Shown in pieces: positions 55,915 to 64,000 of a stretch of 64,000 bases of DNA (positions are counted from its first letter, which is position 1; each line of letters begins with the position of its first letter). This stretch comes from Kosakonia pseudosacchari (GTDB lineage Bacteria > Pseudomonadota > Gammaproteobacteria > Enterobacterales > Enterobacteriaceae), in assembly GCF_900184035.1 (NCBI RefSeq), contig NZ_FXWP01000014.1, positions 62,001-126,000 on the forward strand, read 5' to 3'. Below the pieces are notes generated by a model. The model did not search any database, was not told the DNA's origin, and saw only the letters and a list, made by a program, of their open reading frames with translations. The position numbers and the translations under genes are program-made.

Positions 55915-56136
55915 ACTGCTCTCCCGTATTTGGATACGTTTTAAAGCGTAGCTGGCAGGCGAGAAATTATTGCAGGCAGCGCCCGTTCGCGATCAGAACC
56001 GCGACTGACGCCGGTCATTAACCCGGTTTTCTGCGCCCTTATCCACTTCGTCTGAAAAAGTGACAGGGCGATCATAATCCTCACCGATTACCGGCACTAT
56101 GGTGGTAAATCGGCATGATCTTATGCGTAACACTCA

Positions 56137-57300
56137 TTAATGGCGGCGTAGCACCATTACGGCACTCGCAAGGGTAAACAGCGCCATGATCCACGCCATC
56201 GCCCAAGGCGTTCCGTCGCGAAACCACGTCAGTAGCAGCGACGAGATAATACCGCTGCCATATTGCAGCGAGCCAATCAGCGCCGAGGCGGAACCGGCGA
56301 TAGCGGGTACGGCGTCGAGCGCGGCGGCGGTTGAGGTGGCAGCGATAATGCCGTTCATAGAAAAAAACAGGAACACCGGAATGATCACCGCAGCAATACC
56401 GCCGAACTGCAACTTCACCGCCAGCGCCAGGGTCACCGTTGCCAGCGCAGCAATCGTGACGGCAATTTTCAGTAACTTATCCAGCGGATGGCGCTGCACC
56501 AGCCGCCGGTTCAGAAAGCTCACTCCCATTAAGCCGACAATATTGATGGCAAACAGCCAGCCGTAATATTGCGGATCAATGCCGTAATAGCGGATGTAAA
56601 CAAACGGCGAACCGGTAATAAAGGCATAGGCGGAGACGTAGAAAAAGGTCACACACAGCGTGTAACGCATAAACGCGCGGTTACGCAGCAGTGCGAAGTA
56701 GTTTCGAAACGCGCCCGGCAGCGAGGCTTGGGTGCGCTTTTCGGTGGGTAAGGTTTCCGGCAGGAAATAGAGAGAAAGAAACATCAGCGCGCCAATCCCT
56801 GCCAGCAGCCAAAAAATGGCATGCCAGCTGGTGATTTGAATAATTTGTCCGCCCGCCAGCGGCCCAACGATCGGCGCAATCGCCATAATGATGGTTAATG
56901 TGGAGAGCATTTGCGCCGCGCGGGTGCGGGCAAACAGATCGCGGATCATCGCCCGCGCCAGCATCGGGCCGGTGCAGGCACCGAAAGCCTGAAACACGCG
57001 CCAGAACACCATCTGATGGATTTCAGTGGAGAGCGCGCACCCGGCAGAACCTATGATAAACAACAGCATACCGATAAACAGCGGAATGCGGCGGCCGATC
57101 GCGTCGCTGATTGGCCCCCACACCAGCTGCGCCAGCGCGAAGCCGACCAAAAACCCGGTGATGGTCAGTTCGATATCGCCCTGGAGCTCTTTTGCCATCA
57201 GGGGCATTGCGGGCAGGTAAATGTCCGTCGACAGGGAGGTAAAGGCCATCAGCGCGCTGAGGATCGCGAGAAATAGCGGCCCGTGGAGCTTGTTGTTCAT
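56137..57300 (-). CDS. Bcr/CflA-family multidrug efflux MFS transporter
   Basis: 387 residues, 12 helices, drug:H+ antiporter. Family marks are SLSTDIYLPAMPLMAKEL in helix 1 and GPISDAIGRRIPLFIG in loop 2-3, with FGACTGPMLARAMIRDLF in helix 4-5. It lies downstream of the XRE regulator gene on the same strand, with an inverted repeat in the gap. Confidence 0.92.
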   Translation of the reverse strand: MNNKLHGPLFLAILSALMAFTSLSTDIYLPAMPLMAKELQGDIELTITGFLVGFALAQLVWGPISDAIGRRIPLFIGMLLFIIGSAGCALSTEIHQMVFWRVFQAFGACTGPMLARAMIRDLFARTRAAQMLSTLTIIMAIAPIVGPLAGGQIIQITSWHAIFWLLAGIGALMFLSLYFLPETLPTEKRTQASLPGAFRNYFALLRNRAFMRYTLCVTFFYVSAYAFITGSPFVYIRYYGIDPQYYGWLFAINIVGLMGVSFLNRRLVQRHPLDKLLKIAVTIAALATVTLALAVKLQFGGIAAVIIPVFLFFSMNGIIAATSTAAALDAVPAIAGSASALIGSLQYGSGIISSLLLTWFRDGTPWAMAWIMALFTLASAVMVLRRH

Positions 57301-57372
57301 AAAATCCTGATTAAGTCACGAAGGGAACGCCGACAAAGGCGGAACGGTATCTTAATCAGTGCGGCACAAATG

Positions 57373-57401
57373 ATAACGCCATTAAATCATAATGACGTTA
57401 T
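57373..57401. promoter_or_regulatory. Inverted repeat upstream of the MFS pump gene
   Basis: ATAACGCCATT, 7 bases, AATGACGTTAT: 10 of 11 arm positions pair. It sits in the 110-base gap between the XRE regulator stop and the MFS start, where an operator would be placed. Confidence 0.6.
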
Positions 57402-57410
57402 GAGCCAGAT

Positions 57411-58013
57411 TCATGAGTGGCGCTCGCTTACCGTCATGGTGAAAATAACCGGTTGGCTGCTTTCATTGGCGTAGTGGTGCGCGGTGTCGGTTTGCGCCAC
57501 GGCGGAACAGCCTTCACCCACAACGAGCGCCGTTTGCCCCACCTGAATGTGCAGCGTACCGTGCTCAACGTGCAGCAGTTCCATGGTGCCGGAAGGGTGT
57601 CCTGGCGAGGCGAACCGTTCGCCGGGGAACATCTCCCAGCGCCACATCTCCAGCATATCCGGCCCGCTGGTGCCTGCCAGCAACCGCGCAGTGCCACCAT
57701 TTTCGCCCTGCCACAATGTGGGAATGTCTTCTTTTTCTATCAGATGCGCGGTCGGTTTACTGGCGACATCGACAATATCTGCGACGGAAACCCCCATCGC
57801 GGCGGCGATTTTACACAGCAGGGCGATGCTCGGATTGGCGAGACATTTTTCGATCTCTACCAGCATGCCTTTGCTGACGCCCGCGCGGCGGGAAAGCTCA
57901 TCCAGCGAGAGTTTTTGTTGTTTACGAAACGCTTTAATACGCGTTGCCACCGCTTCACTGACGCGATGCACATCTGCGCCGGAGTCGGTCGGTTTATTGA
58001 CTTTTTTGGTCAT
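57411..58013 (-). CDS. XRE-family regulator with C-terminal cupin
   Basis: 200 residues. Helix-turn-helix domain (about 25-80) with SLDELSRRAGVSKGMLVEIE, and a cupin sensor domain (about 115-195) with FASPGHPSGTMELLHVEHGT. This HipB/PuuR-like layout is used for amino-acid or polyamine sensing. It is divergent from the B3/4-domain gene (45-base gap) and upstream of the MFS gene, so it may control both. Confidence 0.9.
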   Translation of the reverse strand: MTKKVNKPTDSGADVHRVSEAVATRIKAFRKQQKLSLDELSRRAGVSKGMLVEIEKCLANPSIALLCKIAAAMGVSVADIVDVASKPTAHLIEKEDIPTLWQGENGGTARLLAGTSGPDMLEMWRWEMFPGERFASPGHPSGTMELLHVEHGTLHIQVGQTALVVGEGCSAVAQTDTAHHYANESSQPVIFTMTVSERHS

Positions 58014-58058
58014 CGGTCGATACTGTGCAATAAAATGGTCACTAAAAAGGATTATCCG

Positions 58059-58751
58059 ATGCTTTCCGTTCAGCCGTCAATCGATGCCCGTCTTGCCGCC
58101 ATCGCCCCTGGTTTTCGCGCGCTTAGCGTGTATGTTGATGCCGCACCGCTACTGAACCCGCACGTGGGCGAAGCGGCACTGGCGAGTGCGTGTGAATGTG
58201 TCGCGGCGGGCGACCCGACCTGGTCGGACGCGCATCTGGCGGCATGGGATGAGGTGTTTAAGCGCTTCGGCGCGAAGCCAAAACGTACGCCCTGTTCGGC
58301 GCAGGCGCTGCGAAAACGTGTGCAGCGCGACGGCGTGGTACCTGCAATTGACCCGGTGGTGGATCTCTATAATGCCATCAGCCTGCGCTACGCTATTCCG
58401 GTGGGTGGTGAGAACATTGCCGCCTATCACGGCGCGCCGCGTCTGACGCTTGCTGACGGTACTGAGCTGTTCGACATGATGAAAGAGGGCGAGCTGGCGC
58501 ACGAGTCGCCGGAGCCGGGGGAAGTTATCTGGCGCGATGACACAGGCGTAACGTGCCGCCGCTGGAACTGGCGCCAGGGTGTGCGCACCCGCCTGAGCGC
58601 TGCCGACAGCCAGATGTGGTTTATCCTCGAAAGCCTGCCGGAAATGCCGCTGGACGCATTATGTGAGGCAGGCGACGAACTGATCGCCGGATTGCAACGT
58701 ATGATGCCGGGCTGTCGTGTTGAAAAAACCATGCTCGGATTTGATCTCTGA
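58059..58751 (+). CDS. B3/4-domain protein (tRNA-synthetase editing-like)
   Basis: 230 residues from ATG 58059, with AAAGGA upstream. It matches stand-alone proteins with the B3/B4 domain of phenylalanyl-tRNA synthetase beta: VDLYNAISLRYAIPVGGENI and FDMMKEGELAHESPEPGEV. Such proteins may hydrolyse mischarged tRNA or modified amino acids. Next to an XRE-cupin regulator and a DapA-like enzyme, a role in metabolising a non-standard amino acid is plausible (inferred). Confidence 0.85.
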   Translation: MLSVQPSIDARLAAIAPGFRALSVYVDAAPLLNPHVGEAALASACECVAAGDPTWSDAHLAAWDEVFKRFGAKPKRTPCSAQALRKRVQRDGVVPAIDPVVDLYNAISLRYAIPVGGENIAAYHGAPRLTLADGTELFDMMKEGELAHESPEPGEVIWRDDTGVTCRRWNWRQGVRTRLSAADSQMWFILESLPEMPLDALCEAGDELIAGLQRMMPGCRVEKTMLGFDL

Positions 58752-58761
58752 AGGGGGAAGA

Positions 58762-59643
58762 ATGGATTTCACAGGATTGAGCGCATTTCCGCTGTCGCCG
58801 CTGCGCGATGAACGGCTGGATGAAGCGGCTTACGTGAAGTTGATTGAACGGCTGCGTGTCGCCGGCGTCGATTCGATTGGCGCACTGGGTTCGACGGGGT
58901 GCTACCCCTATTTCAGCCGCACCGAGCGAGCCAATGCGCTGCGCCTGGCGACGGAACATTCCGGCGCGGTTCCGGTGATTGCAGGAATTGGCGCCTTGCG
59001 CACGCGCGATGTGCTGTGGCTGGCGGAAGATGCGCAGAAAGCGGGCGTTAGCGCCGTGCTGCTGGCACCCGTTTCCTACCACGCGTTGACCGAAGACGAA
59101 GTGTTCAGCCTGTTTGCCGCTGTGACGCGCGAACTCTCCGTGCCGCTCTGCGTGTACGATAACCCCGGCACCACCCATTTTACCTTTAGCGACGAGCTGC
59201 TGCTTCGTATTGCGCAGTTGCCCAATATCGGCTCAATCAAAATTCCACCGATTTCCGCACCCGAGCGGGCTGCGCGCCTGCGCCCGCTAATCCCACAGAG
59301 CATCACGCTGGGTATTAGCGGCGATGCCGTCGCGGTTGACGGTCTTAGCGCCGGATGCGGCGTCTGGTATTCAGTGCTGGGCGGCCTGTTCCCGCAAGCG
59401 GCGCTGGCGATTTCCCGCGCGGCGCAGGCCGGTGATTTTGCACAGGCGCGCGCCCACTCTGACGCATTGCAACCGTTGTGGGACATCTTTAAACGTTACG
59501 GCGGCAGCTTGCGGGTAATGGCCACTGCGGCAGAACTGCTGGGTTTAGCGGGCGCATCGTCCCTGCCTGCGCCATTGCGGACGCTCACCGGCGATGCGCG
59601 CCGCCAGGTGGCGGAAGTGATTGAGCAACTGCGGTTAGTCTGA
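58762..59643 (+). CDS. Dihydrodipicolinate synthase-family aldolase
   Basis: 293 residues, class I aldolase barrel. Schiff-base Lys in NIGSIKIPPIS (about 165), catalytic Tyr in PLCVYDNPGTTHF (about 137) and the carboxylate-binding GALGSTGCYPYFS, where DapA has G-T-T-G-E; the change suggests a different substrate. ATG 58762 follows GGGGGAAG. It lies 10 bases after the B3/4 gene, in one operon. Confidence 0.88.
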   Translation: MDFTGLSAFPLSPLRDERLDEAAYVKLIERLRVAGVDSIGALGSTGCYPYFSRTERANALRLATEHSGAVPVIAGIGALRTRDVLWLAEDAQKAGVSAVLLAPVSYHALTEDEVFSLFAAVTRELSVPLCVYDNPGTTHFTFSDELLLRIAQLPNIGSIKIPPISAPERAARLRPLIPQSITLGISGDAVAVDGLSAGCGVWYSVLGGLFPQAALAISRAAQAGDFAQARAHSDALQPLWDIFKRYGGSLRVMATAAELLGLAGASSLPAPLRTLTGDARRQVAEVIEQLRLV

Positions 59644-59765
59644 CGCTTACTCGTTGAACGTTCCGTTTTGCTCCGTTGCATGAGGTATTTTGTATATCCC
59701 ATTGACATATCCCATTGATAAATTATGCTGTCATTCAGTGTGAAATTTCACCAATGGAGGCGCGT

Positions 59766-59996
59766 GTGGAAAAAACGACAGTTTTCAAAAGCAACCGGAG
59801 TCAGGCCGTGCGTTTGCCAAAGGCAGTTGCGCTGCCGGAGGACGTGAAACATGTTGATATCATTGCCGTAGGAAGAACACGCATCATTACCCCCTCCGGG
59901 GAGGCCTGGGATAGCTGGTTTGATGGTGAAAGTGCGTCACCAGATTTTATGGCTGCACGGGAGCAGCCAGAGGAGCAAGACAGGGAAGACTTTTGA
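59766..59996 (+). CDS. vapB: Antitoxin VapB
   Basis: 76 residues from GTG 59766, with GGAGG just upstream. SpoVT/AbrB-type DNA-binding fold: VFKSNRSQAVRLPKAVALPE. Acidic C-terminal tail EQPEEQDREDF binds the toxin. Overlaps vapC by one base (TGATG). VapB-VapC complexes repress their own promoter, which would lie in the 59644-59765 gap. Confidence 0.93.
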   Translation: MEKTTVFKSNRSQAVRLPKAVALPEDVKHVDIIAVGRTRIITPSGEAWDSWFDGESASPDFMAAREQPEEQDREDF

Positions 59997-60400
59997 TGCT
60001 CAAATTTATGCTGGATACGAATATTTGCATTTTCACTATCAAGAACAAACCTGAAATCGTCAGGCAGGCTTTTAATCAGCACAGCGGGCAGATGTGTATC
60101 AGCTCTGTCACCTTGATGGAGCTGATTTATGGTGCCGAGAAATCGGCCATCCCCGAAAAAAATTTGCGGGTTGTGGAAGGGTTTACAGCACGCCTGGAAG
60201 TGCTGCCATATGGTGTCGATGCTGCTGTTCATACAGGCCAGTTGCGTGCGGAGTTAGCCAGAGCAGGTACGCCAGTAGGGCCATATGATGCCATGATTGG
60301 CGCACATGCTCGCTCACTGGGACTGGTACTTGTCAGCAATAACACTCGCGAGTTTGCTCGTATACCTGGCTTGCGCTTGCAGGACTGGACCTCGCATTAA
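59996..60400 (+). CDS. vapC: Toxin VapC, PIN-domain ribonuclease
   Basis: 134 residues. Catalytic acids: Asp in FMLDTNICIF, Glu in VTLMELIYGAEKS, Asp in VGPYDAMIGAHA and the final NNTREFARIPGLRLQDW. Close to the enteric VapC that cuts initiator tRNA. Overlaps the end of the convergent AbrB-family gene by four bases. Confidence 0.93.
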   Translation: MLKFMLDTNICIFTIKNKPEIVRQAFNQHSGQMCISSVTLMELIYGAEKSAIPEKNLRVVEGFTARLEVLPYGVDAAVHTGQLRAELARAGTPVGPYDAMIGAHARSLGLVLVSNNTREFARIPGLRLQDWTSH

Positions 60401-61467
60401 CCTGATGATTGCGCCCCCAGCCGTTTCGCCACAAACCGTGAGATTGCCGGGCCGGTTATCAGCACCAGGATAAACCGCCCGGTCTGCATCGCCATCACAA
60501 ACGAGATATCCACATGGCTTGACGAGGCGATAATCGCCACCGTATCCGCGCCGCCGGGGCTGGTGGCAAGGTAGGCGGTAAGCGGGTCGATTCCGGCGAA
60601 CTGCACCAGTAGCCAGGCAAAACCGCAGCACACCGCGACGAGCGTCAGCACCGACAGCAGCACGCGCGGCAGTGCGCGGGCGGCGTAGCAGACAATTTCG
60701 CGTGTAAAACGCAAGCCGATACTCCAGCCAATCATCGCGTAGGAGAGCGCCAGCAGCCATGGCGGCAACTCCAGCGTCAGCAAACCGGTATCTTCAACCA
60801 TTATCCCCAGCGCTAACGTTATCAGCATTGGGCCGGAGGGGATTTTGACGCAGCGGGCAATCAGATAACCTGCGGCAATCACCAGTAATGTCCCGGCAAA
60901 TGGCAGCCAGCGCACCGGGCTAAATAAGGTGAAAGTGGCGACCGCATGATCCGCGCTCTCCGTTCCCATCCATATGCGGGTCACCAGCACCGCGACCAGC
61001 GCCACGATCATCACCCGCAGATACTGCATAAACGCCACCAGGCGGACATCCGCGCCAAAGCTCTCGGCCATAATCGTCATCGCCGCCGCCGCACCTGGCG
61101 ACGATCCCCAAATCGCTGTTGAACCGGGGAAAACCTGCAATTTCGCCATGATCCAGCCAAGAATGGCGCTGGCGAAAATAACGGAGAAAATACAGCTGAT
61201 AAAAAGCGGCCAGTCGGCGGCGATGCGGCCAAACACTGACGGCGGGATCGCATGCGCAATCATCGCGCCGACCACCGCTTGCGCGGCGGCGAAGGATTTT
61301 TTACTGACGGTAACTGGCCGGTTGAAGATGGCGAGAAGAATGCCGGAAAACATCGGACCCAACAGAAGCGCTGCGGGCAGATGGATCAATTCCATCACAG
61401 CAACGAAGAGCAATGAAAGGACGATAAGCTGTAACCAGTTGCGAAACCAGGGGACATGTGTCGCCAT
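60397..61467 (-). CDS. AbrB-family (AmoA-like) membrane protein
   Basis: 356 residues, about 10 membrane helices in two duplicated halves: LPAALLLGPMFSGILLAI with AIWGSSPGAAAAMTIMAESF, and IPSGPMLITLALGIM with AYLATSPGGADTVAIIASSS. Related to E. coli AbrB (AidB-regulator, putative transporter). ATG 61467, with AGGGAG upstream. Despite the name it is not a DNA-binding AbrB. Substrate unknown. Confidence 0.87.
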   Translation of the reverse strand: MATHVPWFRNWLQLIVLSLLFVAVMELIHLPAALLLGPMFSGILLAIFNRPVTVSKKSFAAAQAVVGAMIAHAIPPSVFGRIAADWPLFISCIFSVIFASAILGWIMAKLQVFPGSTAIWGSSPGAAAAMTIMAESFGADVRLVAFMQYLRVMIVALVAVLVTRIWMGTESADHAVATFTLFSPVRWLPFAGTLLVIAAGYLIARCVKIPSGPMLITLALGIMVEDTGLLTLELPPWLLALSYAMIGWSIGLRFTREIVCYAARALPRVLLSVLTLVAVCCGFAWLLVQFAGIDPLTAYLATSPGGADTVAIIASSSHVDISFVMAMQTGRFILVLITGPAISRFVAKRLGAQSSG

Positions 61468-62331
61468 TAGCGGCACTCCCTGCACGCTACCGAAGCGGCG
61501 GTAAAATCAATCAACGGCATAGCGCTTCCCGAAAAATAACATGTTGAAAAGCAAGGTTGGGTCTTTGAATGTAAGTGTTCTTCACCCTCCCTGCAAATGT
61601 GCTGTTCCTCACGGCAACCGGGTTTAACAGACCTTACTCGCTTCCCGGCGGAATTTGCCGGCCGCGTATTCGCAGTTGTCTGCCATTGATTAACCCTGCG
61701 CCACCAGTCGATTTAGCTCGCGTTGGAACGGAGCGGTTTATTAGCGGAGAGTATTTATTCAAGAGAATATATTTTTTCTAATTCAACTATTTTCTGCTTT
61801 CGTAATAAATTGATTGGTATAGGCTATTCTAGCTATAGGTTTTGATATTTATGAAAATTCCTAATCTCTTGTTAGCTTCCTTGCGTTATGTAACCGCAGT
61901 GACTAATTTTTTATTACTCTGTGTCACTGTTGTTATTTTAGAAGTGTTAACTTATTAATTTTTTAATGTTTTTTCTTATTGATGATTACATCAATTTTTA
62001 GTGCTGTATTTTTATTTAAGTTAAAAATAATACTTTTGGGCCATTGCTTCCTAAAACTTCGTTCTTTCCTAAGCGAAATTGAACTCAGGCACCCATGATT
62101 TCTGTTATGGATTAAATGGCTATCTTTATGGATTTTGTGGCTGCTACTGGGGTGTTCGTTTCATCTTTTTTTGGCGAAAGCCAGGGGCGGTAGCATTTTT
62201 CATTTTAATTATTTTCCAGGTTAATAATGGTATCTCGTTGCCAAACGCGATATAACATTCCAAATTAAACGGAAGCATAATTTCGCTTTCGCTAAAATTC
62301 GCTGGCAAATAATATTTCCCGGAGGTTGGAT
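61468..62331. other. AT-rich stretch of 864 bases without a supported gene
   Basis: Base composition drops sharply, especially 61780-62060, compared with the GC-rich neighbours. Short frames are present but lack ribosome sites or similarity. Typical of H-NS-bound, horizontally acquired DNA; presumably holds the regulated promoter of the LuxR gene. Confidence 0.6.
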
Positions 62332-63006
62332 ATGTATATCATCTCTCAGGATAGCTATTTTGTCATGGGCATGGATAAGCTGCTTAAAGCCATTAACCCG
62401 CATGCAACGCATACACTGGTTGCCTTTGATCGCGGTGATGGAAAGATATTGTTTTTTAGTATGAATTCATTGCTTTATATTTTAAGTGAAGAAAAAGGGT
62501 TTAATTCATTTATTTGCACTCGATTTATTTCAATCGATAAATCTTCATCTGTATCTTTGCTACGGCACGAGATCAGAAAGATACTTAATTTCCTCAAGGG
62601 TCATGAGGATATATATTCCTTTCGCGAAGTCCATTTTAGCGCGACGGAGTATAAAATTATGCTGCGGTTTCTTGAGTACCAGTCCAGCGACACCATTTCG
62701 CAATCGCTCGGCATTGATAAAAAGATCGTCAGTAATTATAAAAACGCGATACTGCGTAAACTGGGTTTAAACAGTATGGCGGAACTTATCCATATTTATA
62801 ATAACTGGAACGACTGTTTTTGCTGCTCCGAAGGAAAAGTCATGGCAGATGCGATATTTCTTCCCCGCGTCGGGACGAATGAGCTAAAGATGATTAGACG
62901 CGGGAATAACCACGTTTCAGAACCTGTGGTTTCGTCTCTTTATTCTGGCAGCTTTTCTCATATACCCGCGCTGCGGACTGGTCAGCGTTCTTTATTAACC
63001 ATATAG
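62332..63006 (+). CDS. Orphan LuxR-type regulator
   Basis: 224 residues from ATG 62332, with GGAGG upstream. C-terminal LuxR/FixJ helix-turn-helix: FSATEYKIMLRFLEYQSSDT and QSLGIDKKIVSNYKNAILRK (about 100-150). The N-terminal part starts MYIISQDSYFVMGMDKLLKA, resembling the BglJ/RcsA-like enterobacterial group, without receiver or autoinducer domain. An unusual 70-residue tail follows the HTH. AT-rich codon use unlike its neighbours suggests transfer. Target genes unknown. Confidence 0.82.
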   Translation: MYIISQDSYFVMGMDKLLKAINPHATHTLVAFDRGDGKILFFSMNSLLYILSEEKGFNSFICTRFISIDKSSSVSLLRHEIRKILNFLKGHEDIYSFREVHFSATEYKIMLRFLEYQSSDTISQSLGIDKKIVSNYKNAILRKLGLNSMAELIHIYNNWNDCFCCSEGKVMADAIFLPRVGTNELKMIRRGNNHVSEPVVSSLYSGSFSHIPALRTGQRSLLTI

Positions 63007-63120
63007 CAATAGTTTATTGCTTTTATTGCTGTTTATTCAAAATTCTTGTGCGCTTATCCTGCTTCGTATCGGGTTGCTAACCGCAGCCACAGTGACCGAA
63101 TCAAGAAAGGATAAGCCATC

Positions 63121-64000
63121 ATGTTATTCGATAACTATTCCCTGAATACGCTCGCATTGACTAACCGTATTGTTATGCCACCGATGACCCGCTCCCGCGC
63201 CGGAGCTGGCGATGTGGCAACCGATATGATGGCGGATTACTACGCCCAACGCGCCAGTGCCGGGCTGATTATCAGCGAAGGCACGCAAATCAGCCAGCAG
63301 GGTCAGGGCTACGCCTGGACGCCGGGTATTTACAGCGACGCGCAAATTGCGGGCTGGAAAAAAGTGACCGATGCGGTGCATCGCGCAGGCGGTAAAATCT
63401 TTGACCAGTTGTGGCATGTGGGGCGCGTGTCCCACACCGTTTTGCAGCCGGGTAATGCGGCACCGGTTTCCTCGTCGGCGATTCAGGCCGAAGGCGTAAA
63501 AGTGTTTGTCGATGTGGAAGGGCGCGGACCGGAAAATGGCGTCGGTGATATGGTTCAGCACTCGATGCCGCGCGCATTAACGGTGGAAGAAATCCCCGCC
63601 ATTGTTAACGATTACGCGCAAGCGGCGCGTAACGCGATGGCCGCCGGTTTTGATGGTATTGAACTGCACGGCGCTAACGGCTACCTGATTAACCAGTTTA
63701 TTGATTCGCAATCGAACCTGCGTGACGACGAATACGGCGGTTCGTTGCAAAACCGTCTGCGCTTTATGAAAGAGGTGGTCGAAGCCGTTTCGGCGGCGAT
63801 TGGTAAAGAGCGTGTCGGCATTCGTCTGGCACCGCTGACTACGCTGATGGGTTCGCGCGACGATACGCCGGAAGCCACGTATCTCGCGGCGGCCAGCGTA
63901 CTGAATGAGATCGGCATTGCTTACATTCACATCGCTGAAGCGGACTGGGACGACGCGCCGGTGATGCCTGCGGCTTTTAAAGAGGCGCTGCGTATTATTT
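63121..64000 (+). CDS. Old Yellow Enzyme-family NADH:flavin oxidoreductase (3' end outside window)
   Basis: 293 codons visible; the frame is open at the right edge, with roughly 70 more expected. FMN barrel with TNRIVMPPMTRSRAGAGD at the N-terminus, LWHVGRVSH and the substrate-binding HGANGYLINQF (about 181-191). Reduces alpha,beta-unsaturated carbonyls or nitrate esters; close to NemA. AAAGGA precedes the ATG. Confidence 0.92.
   Translation, partial: MLFDNYSLNTLALTNRIVMPPMTRSRAGAGDVATDMMADYYAQRASAGLIISEGTQISQQGQGYAWTPGIYSDAQIAGWKKVTDAVHRAGGKIFDQLWHVGRVSHTVLQPGNAAPVSSSAIQAEGVKVFVDVEGRGPENGVGDMVQHSMPRALTVEEIPAIVNDYAQAARNAMAAGFDGIELHGANGYLINQFIDSQSNLRDDEYGGSLQNRLRFMKEVVEAVSAAIGKERVGIRLAPLTTLMGSRDDTPEATYLAAASVLNEIGIAYIHIAEADWDDAPVMPAAFKEALRII

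Noticed and set aside
61575-61781. 68-codon frame in the AT-rich region
   Set aside because: No ribosome site, no similarity, and Pro/Arg-rich composition unlike a real protein of AT-rich DNA.

Overview
The window is chromosomal DNA from a member of the Enterobacteriaceae. The backbone keeps the E. coli K-12 neighbourhood in order: yidP and an alpha-glucoside PTS pair, yidH-yidG, a yidF-position radical SAM gene, dsdA, emrD, tisB/istR, ivbL-ilvB-ilvN, then yicN, nepI and yicL. GC-rich coding and the plant-associated style of the accessory genes suggest a relative of Kosakonia or Enterobacter; the genus is an inference, not a measurement.

Layout. 1-9.5 kb: alpha-glucoside uptake and hydrolysis (yidP regulator, aglA EIICB, aglB GH4), two DUF202 membrane proteins, a SPASM radical SAM maturase, D-serine dehydratase, a secreted GH5-like protein and EmrD. 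9.6-10.5 kb: a DMT-family exporter. 10.6-30.2 kb: a complete-looking Hrp1-type type III secretion system (T3SS) inserted between emrD and tisB-ivbL. 30.2-33.0 kb: SOS toxin tisB with its antisense RNA IstR, and the ivbL-ilvBN attenuated operon. 33-37.4 kb: LysR regulator, yicN, an SRPBCC protein, nepI and yicL. 37.5-43.7 kb: a beta-glucoside/cellobiose-type PTS operon with LamB-type porin and divergent LacI repressor. 44-49.7 kb: a five-gene Dpp/Opp-type ABC importer. 49.9-64 kb: ordinary metabolic and regulatory genes (zinc alcohol dehydrogenase, nitroreductase/LysR pair, aldo-keto reductase, WYL regulator, cupin, MFS pump, XRE regulator with B3/4 and DapA-like genes, VapBC, AbrB-family protein, orphan LuxR, Old Yellow Enzyme).

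The T3SS has three transcription blocks. A plus-strand block (small pilin-like protein, SctI, SctJ, SctK, SctL) is preceded by a recognisable hrp-box-like promoter. A convergent minus-strand block starts with an ECF sigma factor resembling HrpL and continues with a GNAT acetyltransferase, an HrpF-like small protein, the SctC secretin and two large effector-like proteins. A divergent plus-strand block carries SctV-D-N-O-Q-R-S-T-U. The sigma factor probably drives the island through the hrp-type box.

The most unusual content is in this island. The two effector candidates share a roughly 380-residue N-terminal module, including a 71-base stretch of identical DNA, but end in two different ADP-ribosyltransferase-like domains, one pertussis-toxin-like and one exoenzyme-like. 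The inner-rod protein SctI has a Cys/Asn/Pro/Trp ten-residue tandem repeat in front of its conserved C-terminus. SctU has lost the NPTH autocleavage motif, and no SctP ruler, SctW gatekeeper or translocon gene is recognisable nearby. This points to a divergent secretion machine with its own modular toxins.
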